This document shows, piece after piece, positions 63,241 to 64,000 of a stretch of DNA of 64,000 bases. Source of the DNA: CAVTWS01 sp963732655. GTDB taxonomy: Bacteria > Actinomycetota > Acidimicrobiia > Acidimicrobiales > SHLQ01. Position numbers and translations under genes: made by a program. The notes under the pieces were generated by a model. That model had not been told where the DNA came from. It searched no databases and saw only the letters and a list, made by a program, of their open reading frames with translations. Position 1 is the stretch's first letter, and each line of letters starts with the position of its first letter. The stretch covers positions 124,001 through 188,000 of the forward strand of contig CAVTAI010000017.1 of the NCBI GenBank assembly GCA_963732655.1, given 5' to 3'.

Positions 63241-64000
63241 CCGATCCCAACGTCGCCGTCATCGAGACTCACATCTCGACGGTCTTCTTCGTGGGCGATC
63301 GGGCGTACAAGCTGCTCAAGCCGGTGAACATGGGGTTCCTCGATCACACATCCGTCGACACTCGACTCGACGCGGCGCGCCGGGAGCTGGAGCTCAACCG
63401 CCGCATCGCTCCCGACATCTACCTCGGCTCGGCCGACGTCATCGAGCGCGGCGAGGTCGTGGACCGCATGATCGTCATGCGCCGCCTGCCCTCGGACCGA
63501 CGGCTGGCCACCCTGGTCGCCGAGGACCTCGCACCCGACTGCGTGAGAGCAGTAGCGCGCACGGTGGCCGCCTTCCACGCCGGCGAACCACCTGTGAACG
63601 ATCCGACACCAGCCACGCGAGAGTCAGTGGCCCGGAACTGGCATGACAACCTCGACACGCTGACGCGGTTCATGGACACGGTCATCCCTGCGGCGGAATT
63701 CGGGCAGGTCGCCGGCATGGCCGAGGACTTCCTGGCCGGACGGGGCGCGGTCTTCGAGCAACGGATCGCCGACGGGTGGATCCGCAGTGGTCACGGTGAC
63801 CTGCTCGCCGACGACATCTTCTGCCTCGACGACGGGCCGCGCATCTTGGACTGCCTGGCCTTCCGCGATGACCTGCGGGTCGCCGATGTCGTCAGTGATG
63901 TCGCGTTCCTGGCCATGGATCTGGAGCGGCTCGCGGGGCCGGCGAGCGCCGACATCCTCTGGCTCGCATACCGCGAGTTCAGCGCCGAACGACATCCCAC
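63237..64000 (+). CDS. COG2187-type aminoglycoside phosphotransferase-like kinase, partial
   Basis: First 254 codons; continues beyond the right edge. ATG overlaps the ppsA stop (ATGA). The start VIETHISTVFFVGDRAYKLLKP and the catalytic SGHGDLLADDIFCLDD plus FRDDLRVADVVSDVAFLAMD identify the APH-fold half of COG2187 proteins, which often have a C-terminal P-loop kinase half not visible here. Substrate unknown. Confidence 0.88.
   Translation, partial: MTDPNVAVIETHISTVFFVGDRAYKLLKPVNMGFLDHTSVDTRLDAARRELELNRRIAPDIYLGSADVIERGEVVDRMIVMRRLPSDRRLATLVAEDLAPDCVRAVARTVAAFHAGEPPVNDPTPATRESVARNWHDNLDTLTRFMDTVIPAAEFGQVAGMAEDFLAGRGAVFEQRIADGWIRSGHGDLLADDIFCLDDGPRILDCLAFRDDLRVADVVSDVAFLAMDLERLAGPASADILWLAYREFSAERHP

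Overview
The window is GC-rich and reads as a chromosomal segment of an actinomycete, most likely of the class Acidimicrobiia. The evidence is the block crgA - trpG/pabA - pknB (PASTA kinase) - pbpA - rodA - pstP - fhaB - fhaA - tRNA-Leu, which has the order found near the replication origin of Actinomycetota, plus a SigB/SigF-type stress regulon and many genes with a TANNNT -10 box only 5-9 bases before an ATG or GTG, i.e. probable leaderless mRNAs.

Layout. 0-5.3 kb: DtxR-family fragment, cysQ, a beta-keto acid cleavage enzyme, a tandem TetR regulator, and an omega-amidase/aminotransferase pair. 5.4-14.4 kb: a stress island with partner-switching parts (two RsbW-like proteins, two STAS antagonists, two PP2C phosphatases with sensor domains, a SigB/F-type sigma factor) interleaved with superoxide dismutase, Dps, a GlsB-type membrane protein and a DUF2383 four-helix protein. 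14.6-20.5 kb: MaoC-type hydratase, solitary adenine methyltransferase, SDR and 2,4-dienoyl-CoA-reductase-like flavoenzyme. 20.7-23.9 kb: a decayed patch after tRNA-Arg with a broken DUF433 antitoxin gene, a duplicated GrpB tail, an internally shortened acetyltransferase and an SRPBCC/lipoprotein fusion. 24-30 kb: small genes, cspA, a CMD-family protein whose CxxC is CxxUGA, purine nucleoside phosphorylase and tadA. 30-40 kb: PhyH oxygenase, ABC exporter, xseAB, prenyl synthase, a two-component system, a Thr/Ser-rich secreted protein and a GDH-like protein. 40.4-51.7 kb: tRNA-Ala, a haloperoxidase-like pseudoenzyme, a patch of DnaA-box-like sites and the cell-wall/division signalling cluster. 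51.8-64 kb: phospholipase A2, Sua5, a coiled-coil/zinc-ribbon pair, an MBL hydrolase, pheA, a 31-bp x 8 minisatellite, and a stress-type set of universal stress protein, site-2 protease, PEP synthase and COG2187 kinase.

Caution for readers. At least seven otherwise intact genes (tandem TetR excluded: sigma factor, a 201-aa protein, histidine kinase, haloperoxidase-like, pknB, pbpA, rodA) are each interrupted by a single 1-nt shift, mostly in C or G runs. Because pknB, pbpA and rodA are consecutive core genes, most of these are probably sequencing or assembly indels. I give one feature per rejoined gene and state where the frame changes. The most interesting candidate is the UGA in the CMD gene at 27078-27080, which sits exactly at the second redox cysteine and may encode selenocysteine.
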